From NCBI RefSeq assembly GCF_029350975.1, contig NZ_JARKMR010000006.1, forward strand, positions 78,424 to 142,423: a stretch of 64,000 nt of DNA, written 5' to 3'. Position numbers and translations under genes: made by a program. Positions 17,903 to 26,035 of the stretch are shown here, in pieces (the stretch's first letter is position 1; every line of letters begins with the position of its first letter). Under the pieces are notes generated by a model. That model ran no database searches. It was not told the DNA's origin and saw only the letters and a list, made by a program, of their open reading frames with translations. This DNA is from Maribacter zhoushanensis. Its GTDB lineage: Bacteria; Bacteroidota; Bacteroidia; Flavobacteriales; Flavobacteriaceae.

Positions 17903-19087
17903 TTATGCTAACTTAAAATAATCTATATATGTGTTCAAATCTTTATCGCCACGACCAGAAAGGCTAATAACCACCACATCATCTGGTTTGAATTTTTTAT
18001 GTTCAAAAATTGCAAATGCATGTCCCGTTTCAATAGCAGGAATAATACCTTCTAATTGTGAAAGTTCCAATCCGGCAGCCATAGCTTCATCATCTGTTGC
18101 CGAATAAAATTCTGCACGACCAGATTTGTAAAGATGTGAATGCATAGGACCAACGCCAGGGTAATCTAATCCGGCAGAAATAGAGTAGGGTTCTGTAATT
18201 TGACCGTCTGTCGTTTGCATCAACATAGTTTTACAACCGTGAATAATACCAACTTTACCAAGAGCCGAAGTTGCAGCACTTTCACCAGAATTTACTCCTT
18301 TCCCGGCAGCTTCAACGGCAATAATACCAACCTCAGGTTCATGTAAGAAATGATAATATGTACCGGCGGCATTACTGCCACCACCAATACAAGCCACTAC
18401 ATAATCAGGATTTTCGCGCCCCTCTTTCTCTTTTAGTTGCCATTTTATCTCTTCTGATATTATAGACTGAAAACGAGTAACCATGTCTGGGTAAGGATGC
18501 GGGCCAATGGCTGAACCAATAATGTAATGTGTATCTACAGGATTGTTGATCCAATCTCTAATAGCTTCATTGGTTGCATCTTTAAGAGTTCTGCTCCCAG
18601 ATTTTGCAGGTCTTACTTCAGCGCCTAGCATTTTCATACGGGCAACATTAGGAGCTTGACGGGCAATATCAATTTCACCCATGTAAACGATACATTCCAT
18701 ACCCATTAAAGCACAGACCGTAGCAGTTGCAACACCGTGTTGACCTGCACCGGTTTCGGCAATAATTCTAGTTTTGCCCAATTTTTGGGCCATTAAAATT
18801 TGACCAATGGTATTGTTGACCTTATGGGCTCCAGTATGGTTTAAATCTTCTCTTTTTAAATATATTTTGCAACCGTGTTTTTCAGAAAGGCGTTTTGCAA
18901 AATATAGGGGAGAGGGTCTACCTACATAGTCTTTTAAAAGCTGATTGAATTCTTTTTGAAAAGAATCTTCATACATCAGTTTTAAATAATTTTGTCGTAG
19001 CTCTTCAACGTTTGGGTACAACATCTCAGGTATATAGGCACCACCAAATTCTCCGTAGTACCCTTTTTCGTCAGCATTATAATTCAT
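17903..19087 (-). CDS. trpB: Tryptophan synthase beta subunit
   Basis: This 394-residue PLP enzyme condenses indole with serine to tryptophan. The PLP lysine is in [18 protein letters not shown], and the phosphate-binding glycine loop is [15 protein letters not shown]. The catalytic Glu is in the segment [13 protein letters not shown]. Length and ending ([10 protein letters not shown]) are those of a standard TrpB1. The start overlaps the trpF stop by 4 bp, giving translational coupling. Confidence 0.97.
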   Translation of the reverse strand: MNYNADEKGYYGEFGGAYIPEMLYPNVEELRQNYLKLMYEDSFQKEFNQLLKDYVGRPSPLYFAKRLSEKHGCKIYLKREDLNHTGAHKVNNTIGQILMAQKLGKTRIIAETGAGQHGVATATVCALMGMECIVYMGEIDIARQAPNVARMKMLGAEVRPAKSGSRTLKDATNEAIRDWINNPVDTHYIIGSAIGPHPYPDMVTRFQSIISEEIKWQLKEKEGRENPDYVVACIGGGSNAAGTYYHFLHEPEVGIIAVEAAGKGVNSGESAATSALGKVGIIHGCKTMLMQTTDGQITEPYSISAGLDYPGVGPMHSHLYKSGRAEFYSATDDEAMAAGLELSQLEGIIPAIETGHAFAIFEHKKFKPDDVVVISLSGRGDKDLNTYIDYFKLA

Positions 19088-19710
19088 AGCGCTTCTTTAA
19101 ACTTTTGTAATTCTTCAATATTTTTCAAGCCTGGTTCTATTTCAAAAGAGCTATTCACATCAATGGCATAGCAATATTTAGATTCAGGCGTTTTCATAAA
19201 CTCATTAATCTTGTTCAGATTATTTAAACCAATACCACCGCTTAGAAAGAAAGGTTTTGTGGATGGGTAATTTTTTAAAACAGACCAGTTAAAGGTGTAT
19301 CCGTTGCCGCCAGGTAATTTTCCCTTAGTGTCAAAGAGAAAATAGTGGCACACATTTTCATAGGGTTTCAATACATCAAAATCAAATTCGTCTTTTATGG
19401 AGAACACTTTTATGATGTCTACTTTATGATTTAATTTTTTTAATTCAGTTGCAATTTTAGTGCAATATTCTGGACTCTCATGGCCATGTAATTGTAACCC
19501 TTGTAACTGGTGTTTACTAACCATATCAATGATATAATCAAATTCCGCATCAACAAAGACCCCAACTTTACTGATTGTATGTGGAAGTTCAGGAGTCTCA
19601 CCTTTAAAAAATCGAGATGAAGGTTCCCAGAAAATAAAGCCTAAATAGTCTGGTCGCAATTGTGCGACTTCAGTTGTATTCAGTTTCATTCCACAAATTT
19701 TAAGCTTCAT
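19084..19710 (-). CDS. trpF: Phosphoribosylanthranilate isomerase
   Basis: This 208-residue TIM barrel carries out the Amadori rearrangement of phosphoribosylanthranilate. The N-terminal KICGMK holds the catalytic Cys, and the catalytic Asp is in [20 protein letters not shown]. The phosphate site is [11 protein letters not shown], followed by the usual [16 protein letters not shown]. It overlaps trpB by 4 bp and shares one base with the end of trpC, so it is translationally coupled on both sides. Confidence 0.96.
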   Translation of the reverse strand: MKLKICGMKLNTTEVAQLRPDYLGFIFWEPSSRFFKGETPELPHTISKVGVFVDAEFDYIIDMVSKHQLQGLQLHGHESPEYCTKIATELKKLNHKVDIIKVFSIKDEFDFDVLKPYENVCHYFLFDTKGKLPGGNGYTFNWSVLKNYPSTKPFFLSGGIGLNNLNKINEFMKTPESKYCYAIDVNSSFEIEPGLKNIEELQKFKEAL

Positions 19711-20495
19711 TAGTTCTTAAGGTTTTTAATGAATTCAATAGCACTTTTACCAGGATTATCAGTTTTCATAAAGTTCTCACCTATTAAAAAGCCCTCATAA
19801 CCATAAGGTTTTAATTCTTTAATAGCTTCAACAGAACTTATTCCGCTTTCAGAAACCTTTACAAAATCATCTGGAATCAATTTTGATAGCAATTTACTTG
19901 TATCTAAACTCACCTCAAAAGTCTTCAGGTTTCTATTATTTACACCTAACATATCTAAACTTGGCATAATAGATTTATGAAGTTCAGCTTCATTATGAAC
20001 TTCTAACAATACATCTAAGCCTAAGCTTTTTGCCAATTCAGAATACGTCTTAATTTCTTGTTTCGTTAATATGGCAGCGATAAGTAAAATAACATCTGCA
20101 CCATTAGCTTTAGCTTCAATAATTTGATATTCGCTAATAATAAACTCTTTACGAAGTAAAGGAAGTTGAGCAGATGCACGGGCTAAAATTAAATCTTCAA
20201 TAGAGCCGCCAAAATATTTAATATCTGTAAGTACGCTCATACCGCAAACACCAGCTTTTTCATAACCTTTGGCAACTTGCCCAACATTAGCATTTTGGTT
20301 GATGCTTTCTTTAGATGGAGATCTGCGTTTAAATTCAGAAATAATTCCTGTATCACTATTTTTAAGTGCTTGAGCCAAAGAAATTGTTTTTCTTTCAAAA
20401 AGCACAGAAGCCTCATGTTGAGAAACGGGTATAATCGACTTCTTTAAATCGACCTCTTTACGTTTGTCAGCTACTATTTTATCTAAAATATTCAT
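19710..20495 (-). CDS. trpC: Indole-3-glycerol phosphate synthase
   Basis: This 261-residue protein starts MNILDKIVADKRKEV, as the family does. Catalytic elements are visible: ISEFKRRSPSKESIN (first Lys), MSVLTDIKYFGGS, LLRKEFIISEYQI (second Lys with Glu nearby), LLEVHNEAEL, and LGVNNRNLKTFEV. VSESGISSVEAI and GFLIGENFMK bind phosphate. It is unfused, unlike the TrpC-TrpF fusion of enterobacteria, and lies 45 bp after trpD. Confidence 0.97.
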   Translation of the reverse strand: MNILDKIVADKRKEVDLKKSIIPVSQHEASVLFERKTISLAQALKNSDTGIISEFKRRSPSKESINQNANVGQVAKGYEKAGVCGMSVLTDIKYFGGSIEDLILARASAQLPLLRKEFIISEYQIIEAKANGADVILLIAAILTKQEIKTYSELAKSLGLDVLLEVHNEAELHKSIMPSLDMLGVNNRNLKTFEVSLDTSKLLSKLIPDDFVKVSESGISSVEAIKELKPYGYEGFLIGENFMKTDNPGKSAIEFIKNLKN

Positions 20496-20540
20496 ATACT
20501 AATTGTTCTTTGCCATCTCGTTATTACGAGACACGAAGCT

Positions 20541-21536
20541 TTAATTTTTACTCAGTTCCTGTATTTTTTTCAAAGCAGTTAATCCGTGTCCACCTAGTAA
20601 AGATTCTTTAGCTTTTTCAAACCCTTCAAGAGGAGTAAGGTTCTTTACTGTAGCAATTGCAATACCTGCATTGGCACACACTACATTATTTTGCGGCTCA
20701 GTACCTTTACCTTGTAAAACATTAAGGAATATTTGCGCCGAAGTAACAATAGAATCTCCACCAACAATATCACTTTGCTTTATTTGATTTACACCAAAAT
20801 CAGATGGTTTTAGCATGCTTTCAGTATGATTAGAAATGGTTTTGGTATTTCCTGTAAGGGAAATTTCATCATAACCATCTAATGCATGAAGAACAGTAAA
20901 GTTTTTATCGGTTTTCTGATACAGATATCCGTACATGCGAGCTAATTCTAAATTGAAAACACCCACCATTTGGTTTTTAGGAAAAGCAGGATTTACCATA
21001 GGACCTAACATATTAAAGAATGTCTTTACCGCTAAATCTTTACGAATAGGAGCTACATTTTTCATAGCAGGGTGAAATAGGGGAGCGTGCAATACACAAA
21101 TACCAGCTTCTTCAATACATTTTTCTAAGAAACCTGCATCATTACTAAATTTTATCCCTAAAAATTCCATCACATTACTACTACCACATTTAGAAGATAC
21201 CCCGTAATTACCATGCTTAGTAACTTTAATGCCCGCACCAGCGGTAACAAAAGAAGAAAGTGTAGAGATATTGAAGGTGTCTTTACCGTCACCCCCTGTA
21301 CCACAAAGGTCAATAGGGTTGTAGGTAGATAAATCTACCGCCAAACATAGATCAAGCAATGCGTCTCTAAATCCTTCAAGTTCCTCTATGGTAATACTAC
21401 GCATCATATATACGGTTAAAAATGCAGCAATCTGACTAGTGTTGTAATCACCTTTGGCAATATTTACCAAAATGCGTTTAGCATCTTCCTTAGAAAGTAT
21501 TTCGTGATTTATAAGTTTATTTAATGTCTCTTTCAT
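20541..21536 (-). CDS. trpD: Anthranilate phosphoribosyltransferase
   Basis: This 331-residue enzyme transfers phosphoribosyl from PRPP to anthranilate. The glycine-rich PRPP loop CGTGGDGKDTFNIST and the segment KHGNYGVSSKCGSSNVMEFLGI are both present. So are RKDLAVKTFFNMLGPMVNPA and HALDGYDEISLTG. The length is usual. A 70-bp gap separates it from trpG with no terminator seen, so the operon continues. Confidence 0.97.
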   Translation of the reverse strand: MKETLNKLINHEILSKEDAKRILVNIAKGDYNTSQIAAFLTVYMMRSITIEELEGFRDALLDLCLAVDLSTYNPIDLCGTGGDGKDTFNISTLSSFVTAGAGIKVTKHGNYGVSSKCGSSNVMEFLGIKFSNDAGFLEKCIEEAGICVLHAPLFHPAMKNVAPIRKDLAVKTFFNMLGPMVNPAFPKNQMVGVFNLELARMYGYLYQKTDKNFTVLHALDGYDEISLTGNTKTISNHTESMLKPSDFGVNQIKQSDIVGGDSIVTSAQIFLNVLQGKGTEPQNNVVCANAGIAIATVKNLTPLEGFEKAKESLLGGHGLTALKKIQELSKN

Positions 21537-21606
21537 TTTTTAAAGTATTACCTAGTTCGTATTGGTACGGCGCAGTCAATATTGCCCTCGTACTTGATAC
21601 TTATTA

Positions 21607-22176
21607 CTATGCTTTGGCGTTCAACCAATTCTCTAACATTTTTTTTCCATGTGGTGTAAGAACAGATTCTGGATGAAACTGCACGGCACGTACATCATAG
21701 GTTTTATGGCGAAGCGACATAATTTGCCCGTTCTCATCAACCGAAGTAGCTTCTAAAACTTCTGGCAAATCAGTATTAACAACCCATGAATGATATCTGC
21801 CTACTTCAATTTCGTTAGGTATATCTTCAAAAATGACATCTTCTTTTGTGATTTTTATCGTCGTAGCAATGCCGTGATATACTTTGTCAAGGTTTATTAA
21901 GGAACCTCCAAAAACTTCAGCAATAGCCTGTTGTCCTAAACAAACACCAAAGATACTTTTGGTTGGAGCGTATTTTTCTATAATCTGTTTTAATAAACCA
22001 GCTTCATCAGGTATGCCTGGTCCTGGAGAGAGTACAATTTTTTCAAAAGCATCAACCTCTTCAAGGGTAAGTTGGTCATTACGTTTTACAATTACTTCAC
22101 AGCCTAATTCTTCTAAATAATGCACTAGATTGTAAGTGAAACTATCGTAATTATCTATAACTAATATTTTCTTCAT
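21607..22176 (-). CDS. trpG: Anthranilate synthase glutaminase subunit
   Basis: This 189-residue class I glutamine amidotransferase supplies ammonia to TrpE. The triad is complete: nucleophile Cys in FGVCLGQQAIAEVFGG (usual GHQ is GQQ here), and His and Glu in VQFHPESVLTPHG. The N-terminus LVIDNYDSFTYNLVHYL is diagnostic of TrpG/PabA. Placement 1 bp after trpE and within a full trp operon argues for TrpG. A dual TrpG/PabA role cannot be excluded. Confidence 0.95.
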   Translation of the reverse strand: MKKILVIDNYDSFTYNLVHYLEELGCEVIVKRNDQLTLEEVDAFEKIVLSPGPGIPDEAGLLKQIIEKYAPTKSIFGVCLGQQAIAEVFGGSLINLDKVYHGIATTIKITKEDVIFEDIPNEIEVGRYHSWVVNTDLPEVLEATSVDENGQIMSLRHKTYDVRAVQFHPESVLTPHGKKMLENWLNAKA

Positions 22177-22177
22177 T

Positions 22178-23575
22178 TTAAATGTCTTCAGCTATTTCTA
22201 ATGCCTTGGTCAAAGCTCCTAGTTTATTGTATGTTTCTTGTAATTCACTTTCAGGGTCTGATGCAGCAACTAATCCGGCACCGGCCTGATAATGCAATTT
22301 GTGATTCTTGCTTAGAAAAGTTCTAATCATAATGGCATGATTGAAGTTTCCGGAAAAATCCATAAAACCTATAGCTCCGCCATAATAACCACGACTGGTT
22401 TTTTCATATTTTTCAATAAGTTGCATTGCCATGTGTTTTGGCGCACCGCTTAATGTACCGGCAGGAAAAGTATCTGCAACCACTTTCATGGTAGGTATAT
22501 CACTTTTCTTCATTCCGGTAACCTTAGAAACCAAGTGTATTACATGAGAGAAGAATTGTACCTCTCTATAATTTTCTACCTGTACTACACTACCGTTTCT
22601 ACTAAGGTCGTTACGGGCAAGATCAACTAACATGACATGCTCACTGTTTTCTTTATTGTCCGTTTTCAATTCTTTGGCAAGTTGAGCATCTTGCTCATCA
22701 TTTCCGGTTCTTTTAAATGTGCCGGCAATAGGGTGAATTTCAGCCTTGCCTTCACTAACGATTAGTTGGGCTTCTGGTGAACTCCCAAATATTTTAAAAT
22801 CACCATAATCAAAATAAAACAAGTATGGAGACGGATTAACAGAACGTAATGCTCTGTACACGTTAAATTCATCACCTTTAAAACCTTGAGAAAAACGACG
22901 GCTTAAAACAAGCTGAAACACATCGCCACGTTGACAGTGTTTTTTAGCTAAGTCTACATGTTCTCTATATTCAGCATCTTCTAGGTTAGATTCTCTTTTA
23001 CCCTCTATTTTAAAATTGTAAGTAGCAAAGTTTCTAATACTTAAAAGTTGTTCTAATTCTGGTATATTATTCTCGGTATTATAACAATGTGCAAATAGGT
23101 AGGCTTCATTTTTATAATGGTTTATAGCAATGATATTTTGATATACGGCGTAGTAAATATCTGGAATATGAACAGAGTCATCTTTAACCGAAATATCTAC
23201 ATCTTCAAAATATCGAACAGCATCGTAAGCCATATAGCCAAACAACCCATTGTTAATGAACTTATAGTCATTGTTATCTGCCTTAAAAGCTTTACTGAAA
23301 TTATCTATAATCTCTACAACGTTTGTTTCAGGGGAAATTTTAATTTCTTCGGTAACCCCATCAGGAAATTGTTTAACAATGATTTCATTTTCCACTTTAA
23401 TAGAAGCAATTGGGTTACAGCATATATAGGAGAAGCTATTGTTGTTAGCGTGGTAATCGCTACTTTCTAATAATATACTATTAGGAAAACGGTCTCTAAT
23501 TTTTAAATAAACGCTTACCGGCGTCATAGTGTCGGCAAGAATTTTTTTATGATATGTCTTAAATTGATAGGTCAT
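22178..23575 (-). CDS. trpE: Anthranilate synthase component I
   Basis: This 465-residue enzyme makes anthranilate from chorismate. The N-terminal feedback element appears as ILLESSDYHAN near residue 35; LLES is the known tryptophan-binding motif, so end-product inhibition is expected. The chorismate-binding region shows RGDVFQLVLSRRFSQ, IFGSSPEAQL, HPIAGTFKRTG, LARNDLSRNGSV, TFPAGTLSGAPKHMAMQLI and YYGGAIGF. Magnesium ligands are in the last blocks. It is the first structural gene of the operon and lies directly behind the attenuator described at 23590-23744. Confidence 0.97.
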   Translation of the reverse strand: MTYQFKTYHKKILADTMTPVSVYLKIRDRFPNSILLESSDYHANNNSFSYICCNPIASIKVENEIIVKQFPDGVTEEIKISPETNVVEIIDNFSKAFKADNNDYKFINNGLFGYMAYDAVRYFEDVDISVKDDSVHIPDIYYAVYQNIIAINHYKNEAYLFAHCYNTENNIPELEQLLSIRNFATYNFKIEGKRESNLEDAEYREHVDLAKKHCQRGDVFQLVLSRRFSQGFKGDEFNVYRALRSVNPSPYLFYFDYGDFKIFGSSPEAQLIVSEGKAEIHPIAGTFKRTGNDEQDAQLAKELKTDNKENSEHVMLVDLARNDLSRNGSVVQVENYREVQFFSHVIHLVSKVTGMKKSDIPTMKVVADTFPAGTLSGAPKHMAMQLIEKYEKTSRGYYGGAIGFMDFSGNFNHAIMIRTFLSKNHKLHYQAGAGLVAASDPESELQETYNKLGALTKALEIAEDI

Positions 23576-23589
23576 AGCTAATTTTATAA

Positions 23590-23621
23590 AATAAAGAAGG
23601 CTTGTCGTGATGACAAGCCTT
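23590..23621 (-). terminator. Attenuator terminator of the trp operon
   Basis: On the minus strand AAGGCTTGTC-ATCAC-GACAAGCCTT (23597-23621) forms a perfect 10-bp stem with a 5-nt loop, followed by CTTTATTTT. It ends about 20 bp before the trpE start. A competing pairing is possible between 23644-23656 (TCGTGAGCAAAGC as RNA-sense) and 23605-23619, where TCGTGA pairs exactly with TCACGA of the terminator loop and 3' arm. Confidence 0.85.
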
Positions 23622-23650
23622 TATATAGTTTTACTACAATGATGCTTTGC

Positions 23651-23707
23651 TCACGATGTTTTTCGTAAGTTGTTCCACCACCAAGTATTTGCGATTAAAT
23701 TTTTCAT
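23651..23707 (-). CDS. trpL: trp leader peptide with three consecutive Trp codons
   Basis: The open frame ATG to TGA encodes MKNLIANTWWWNNLRKTS (18 residues). The TGG TGG TGG run is at 23675-23683. It sits between the promoter and the attenuator terminator, exactly where a ribosome stalled for lack of charged Trp-tRNA would leave the downstream arm free. The stop codon lies inside the arm that can pair either with CTTACGA just upstream (7 bp, loop AAAACA) or with TCACGA of the terminator. The ATG begins only 7 nt after the -7 box, so the RNA is probably almost leaderless. Confidence 0.9.
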   Translation of the reverse strand: MKNLIANTWWWNNLRKTS

Positions 23708-23714
23708 TGAGCAT

Positions 23715-23744
23715 CAAATATAAAAAGGAAATTTAAACTTTCAA
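23715..23744 (-). promoter_or_regulatory. trp operon promoter
   Basis: Minus-strand TATATTTG (23715-23722) is a perfect TAnnTTTG -7 box, with TTG at 23742-23744 exactly 19 bp upstream as the -33 element. It lies directly before the leader peptide. Confidence 0.85.
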
Positions 23745-23764
23745 ACTTTACTTTGTCAAAAATA

Positions 23765-23797
23765 AAAATCCCTTTGAATATATCTCAAAGGGATTTT
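23765..23797. terminator. Terminator after yceI, in front of the trp promoter
   Basis: AAAATCCCTTTGA / TCAAAGGGATTTT, a 13-bp perfect stem with a 7-nt loop. On the minus strand it lies just after the yceI stop and before the trp promoter, so it insulates the trp operon from the upstream operon. Confidence 0.88.
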
Positions 23798-23829
23798 AAA
23801 TTGTTGTAATATGATTCTTTTAGAAGATT

Positions 23830-24411
23830 CTATAGTGCTAAATCTACTACCAAATCAAAATCATCATAAATAGCTTTGTCTCCTAAATTATCAAAGAAGC
23901 TTCCTGAACCATACTTAATATCAAATTTAGTTCTGTCAACTTTTAAGGTTGCGGTAGCCTTGTTTTCAAACATAGAAACTACAAGTGTAACAGGCTTTGT
24001 AATACCTTTAATAGTTAAGTCTCCGGTTACAGTATATGAATTGTCGTTCATAGCTTTAACAGAAGTAAAAACTAATTTAGAAGTAGGGTTATTTTCAACA
24101 CCAAAGAAATCTGCAGATTGTAAATGACCTTCTAACTTTTCTTTTCCTTGACCTGCTTGTAAATCTGAACAAGAAATGGAAGTCATATCAATTACAAACT
24201 CGCCACCAATTAATTTCTTGCCTTTCATTTCTAAATGACCAGATTTCAGATTGATAGTTCCTTCATGAGAACCTGTAACTTTATAACCTTTCCAAGTAAC
24301 GGTGCTCTCACTAACTTTTACTTCTTTTTTTTCTGACTCAATAGGGGTAGAAGCGGTTGCTGTATATCCGAAAACGGCAACGAATACTAAACTTAATAAT
24401 GATTTTTTCAT
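23830..24411 (-). CDS. YceI-family periplasmic protein
   Basis: The protein has 193 residues. The signal peptide MKKSLLSLVFVAVFGYTATA cleaves near residue 20. The mature lipocalin-like beta-barrel shows the family pattern: SESTVTWKGYKVTGSHEGTI, GGEFVIDMTSISCSDL, LEGHLQSADFFGVENNPTSKLVFTS, then YTVTGDLTIKGITKPVTL. YceI relatives bind polyisoprenoids or amphiphilic lipids. It closes the marR-nitroreductase-yceI unit (30-bp gap to the upstream gene) and is followed by a terminator. A stress-related role is suggested by the company of MarR and a nitroreductase. Confidence 0.92.
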   Translation of the reverse strand: MKKSLLSLVFVAVFGYTATASTPIESEKKEVKVSESTVTWKGYKVTGSHEGTINLKSGHLEMKGKKLIGGEFVIDMTSISCSDLQAGQGKEKLEGHLQSADFFGVENNPTSKLVFTSVKAMNDNSYTVTGDLTIKGITKPVTLVVSMFENKATATLKVDRTKFDIKYGSGSFFDNLGDKAIYDDFDLVVDLAL

Positions 24412-24441
24412 GTGTCTAATTTTAAAATGATTGTGTTTAAT

Positions 24442-25074
24442 TTATATATGTGTAATTATTTGTTCTTTTGAATATCTTACTTTAGGGTAATTTTGAGTCT
24501 CGTCTTCAGAAGATCTGTAGCCAACGGCTAAAACAACTGCAGCATTTAAACCTTTATCGCTAAGACCTAAAATTTCACTGTACTGCTCTTTGTCAAAGCC
24601 TTCCATAGGGCAAGTATCTATTTTGATTTCTGCCGCAACCGTCATTAAATTGCCTAAAACAATATATGCCTGGTTTGATGTCCATAAGTTTTTTTGGGCA
24701 TCTGGTAAATCTAATAAAGTTGATTTCATAGTCTGTGAAAAACCTTCTAAATCATCTTTAGATAAACCACGAATTGCCATGATATTTTGAATATAATCAT
24801 CTATCATGGTACCATCAAAAGTAGGTTTATTAGCTAAAACAATGATATGGGAAGCATCTGTTATTTGTGGTTGGTCATAAGAAGCTTTTCTTAGTTGAGT
24901 TCTTATATCCGCGTTTTCAATAACGTATATGTGGTAAGGTTGAAGACCGTATGAAGAAGCTGTTAATCTTGCAGCTTCTAGTAAAGTATTTAAATTCTCG
25001 CTGCTCACTTTTTTAGAGCTATCGAATTTTTTAGTGGCATAGCGCCAGTTTAAATTATCTAGTAATGTGTTCAT
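24442..25074 (-). CDS. NAD(P)H-dependent nitroreductase (NfsB-type)
   Basis: This 210-residue FMN protein has the N-terminal WRYATKKFDSSKKV, with the conserved Arg for FMN phosphate, and SSYGLQPYHIYVIEN. It also has MTVAAEIKIDTCPMEGFDKEQYSEIL and the ending VVLAVGYRS. It would reduce nitroaromatics, quinones or similar electrophiles with NAD(P)H. It lies 9 bp after the MarR gene, so the two are co-transcribed, the typical pattern of a MarR-controlled redox enzyme. The natural substrate is unknown. Confidence 0.92.
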   Translation of the reverse strand: MNTLLDNLNWRYATKKFDSSKKVSSENLNTLLEAARLTASSYGLQPYHIYVIENADIRTQLRKASYDQPQITDASHIIVLANKPTFDGTMIDDYIQNIMAIRGLSKDDLEGFSQTMKSTLLDLPDAQKNLWTSNQAYIVLGNLMTVAAEIKIDTCPMEGFDKEQYSEILGLSDKGLNAAVVLAVGYRSSEDETQNYPKVRYSKEQIITHI

Positions 25075-25083
25075 TTATTTTAC

Positions 25084-25530
25084 TTAAAATTTATTTAATA
25101 GTTCATTAAGTTCATGTAGTTCTGTCTTGTCAAAATTTTTAAGTATTCTCTTTTCGGCTTCAAAAAGTATTCCATCAATTTTATTTAGTATGTTTAAACC
25201 TCCCTCTGTAATTACAATTTCAACTTTGCGCCTGTTTTTTAAACAGACGGTTCTATTGACAAAACCCTTTAATATTAATTTATCGACTAGGCGAGTGGTA
25301 TTACTCATTTTAGTTACCATTCTTTCGTTGATAGTAGAAAGATTTGCTGGTTTGCCATTTTGACCTCTAAGAATTCTTAAAACATTAAATTGTTGAATAG
25401 AGATATCAAAAGGTTTAAGTACCGTTGCTATTTCTTCGTCAATTTTATTAACAACCAAGGCTAAGTGAATAAGCGTCCGTTTTTCTAACGGCATCTGCTG
25501 GTTGGTTTTAATAATCTCTTCTACATTCAT
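25084..25530 (-). CDS. MarR-family transcriptional regulator
   Basis: This 148-residue winged-helix repressor has a recognition region ILRGQNGKPANLSTINERMVTKMSNTTRLVDKLILKGFVNR and the wing CLKNRRKVEIVITEGG. One cysteine (CLKNRR) lies at the wing entry and could respond to electrophiles, which is inference. It heads a three-gene operon with the nitroreductase and YceI. Its promoter carries palindromes suited to self-control. Confidence 0.93.
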   Translation of the reverse strand: MNVEEIIKTNQQMPLEKRTLIHLALVVNKIDEEIATVLKPFDISIQQFNVLRILRGQNGKPANLSTINERMVTKMSNTTRLVDKLILKGFVNRTVCLKNRRKVEIVITEGGLNILNKIDGILFEAEKRILKNFDKTELHELNELLNKF

Positions 25531-25532
25531 GT

Positions 25533-25560
25533 TTGTACAATAATTGTATATACAAATGTA
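25533..25560 (-). promoter_or_regulatory. MarR promoter with overlapping palindromic operators
   Basis: The minus-strand -7 box TACATTTG is at 25553-25560. The perfect 12-bp palindrome TTGTATATACAA (25544-25555) overlaps its end, and a second palindrome TTGTACAA (25533-25540) follows 3 bp later, just before the MarR ATG at 25530. Both share the half-site TTGTA, as expected for MarR dimer sites that block RNA polymerase. Confidence 0.75.
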
Positions 25561-25669
25561 TGTTTATTTTTAGTATTTCACTTTATGTGTAGATTAAAAA
25601 TTTGTTAAATTCGTAAGTAGTAATAGAATAAAGAAAAATCGATTAATTTTACTACTTATAATATATACT

Positions 25670-25978
25670 ATGGCAGATTTATCACAACAAGATTGGGAAG
25701 AGCAGTTAGAGAAAGATTCTAATGCAGTAATTTTAGATGTAAGAACAGAAGAAGAAATAGAGGATGGGATCATACCTAATGCTTTAAATATTGATATTTA
25801 TAAAGGACCTGAGTTTGTAGCAGAACTTGAGAAACTTGATAAAACTAAAAATTATTACGTGTATTGTAGATCAGGTGCCAGAAGTGGTCAAGCATGTGCA
25901 ATTATGAATAACCTAGGTTTTGACAAGACATTTAACCTTCAAGGAGGATTTATGAATTGGGAAGGCGAAACAGCATAA
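25670..25978 (+). CDS. Rhodanese-like sulphurtransferase, single domain
   Basis: This 102-residue protein has the active-site loop CRSGARSGQA (about residues 65-74), with the persulphide-forming Cys followed by the usual RSG pattern. The early motif AVILDVRTEEEIEDGIIPNALNIDI is the rhodanese CH2A-type start, and LQGGFMNWEGE ends the domain. There is no signal peptide, so it is cytoplasmic. It is single-copy and followed by its own terminator. The sulphur acceptor is unknown. Confidence 0.93.
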   Translation: MADLSQQDWEEQLEKDSNAVILDVRTEEEIEDGIIPNALNIDIYKGPEFVAELEKLDKTKNYYVYCRSGARSGQACAIMNNLGFDKTFNLQGGFMNWEGETA

Positions 25979-25992
25979 TTTCATTTCTTTTT

Positions 25993-26026
25993 AAAAAAAT
26001 GACCCGCTTAACGGCGGGTTTTTTAT
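25993..26026 (+). terminator. Terminator after the rhodanese gene
   Basis: ACCCGC-TTAACG-GCGGGT (26002-26019), preceded by A and followed by a T run. Confidence 0.85.
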
Positions 26027-26035
26027 TTTTATATA

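Noticed and set aside
23830..25530. yceI, nitroreductase and marR as part of the trp regulon
   Set aside because: A strong terminator at 23765-23797 separates them from the trp promoter.
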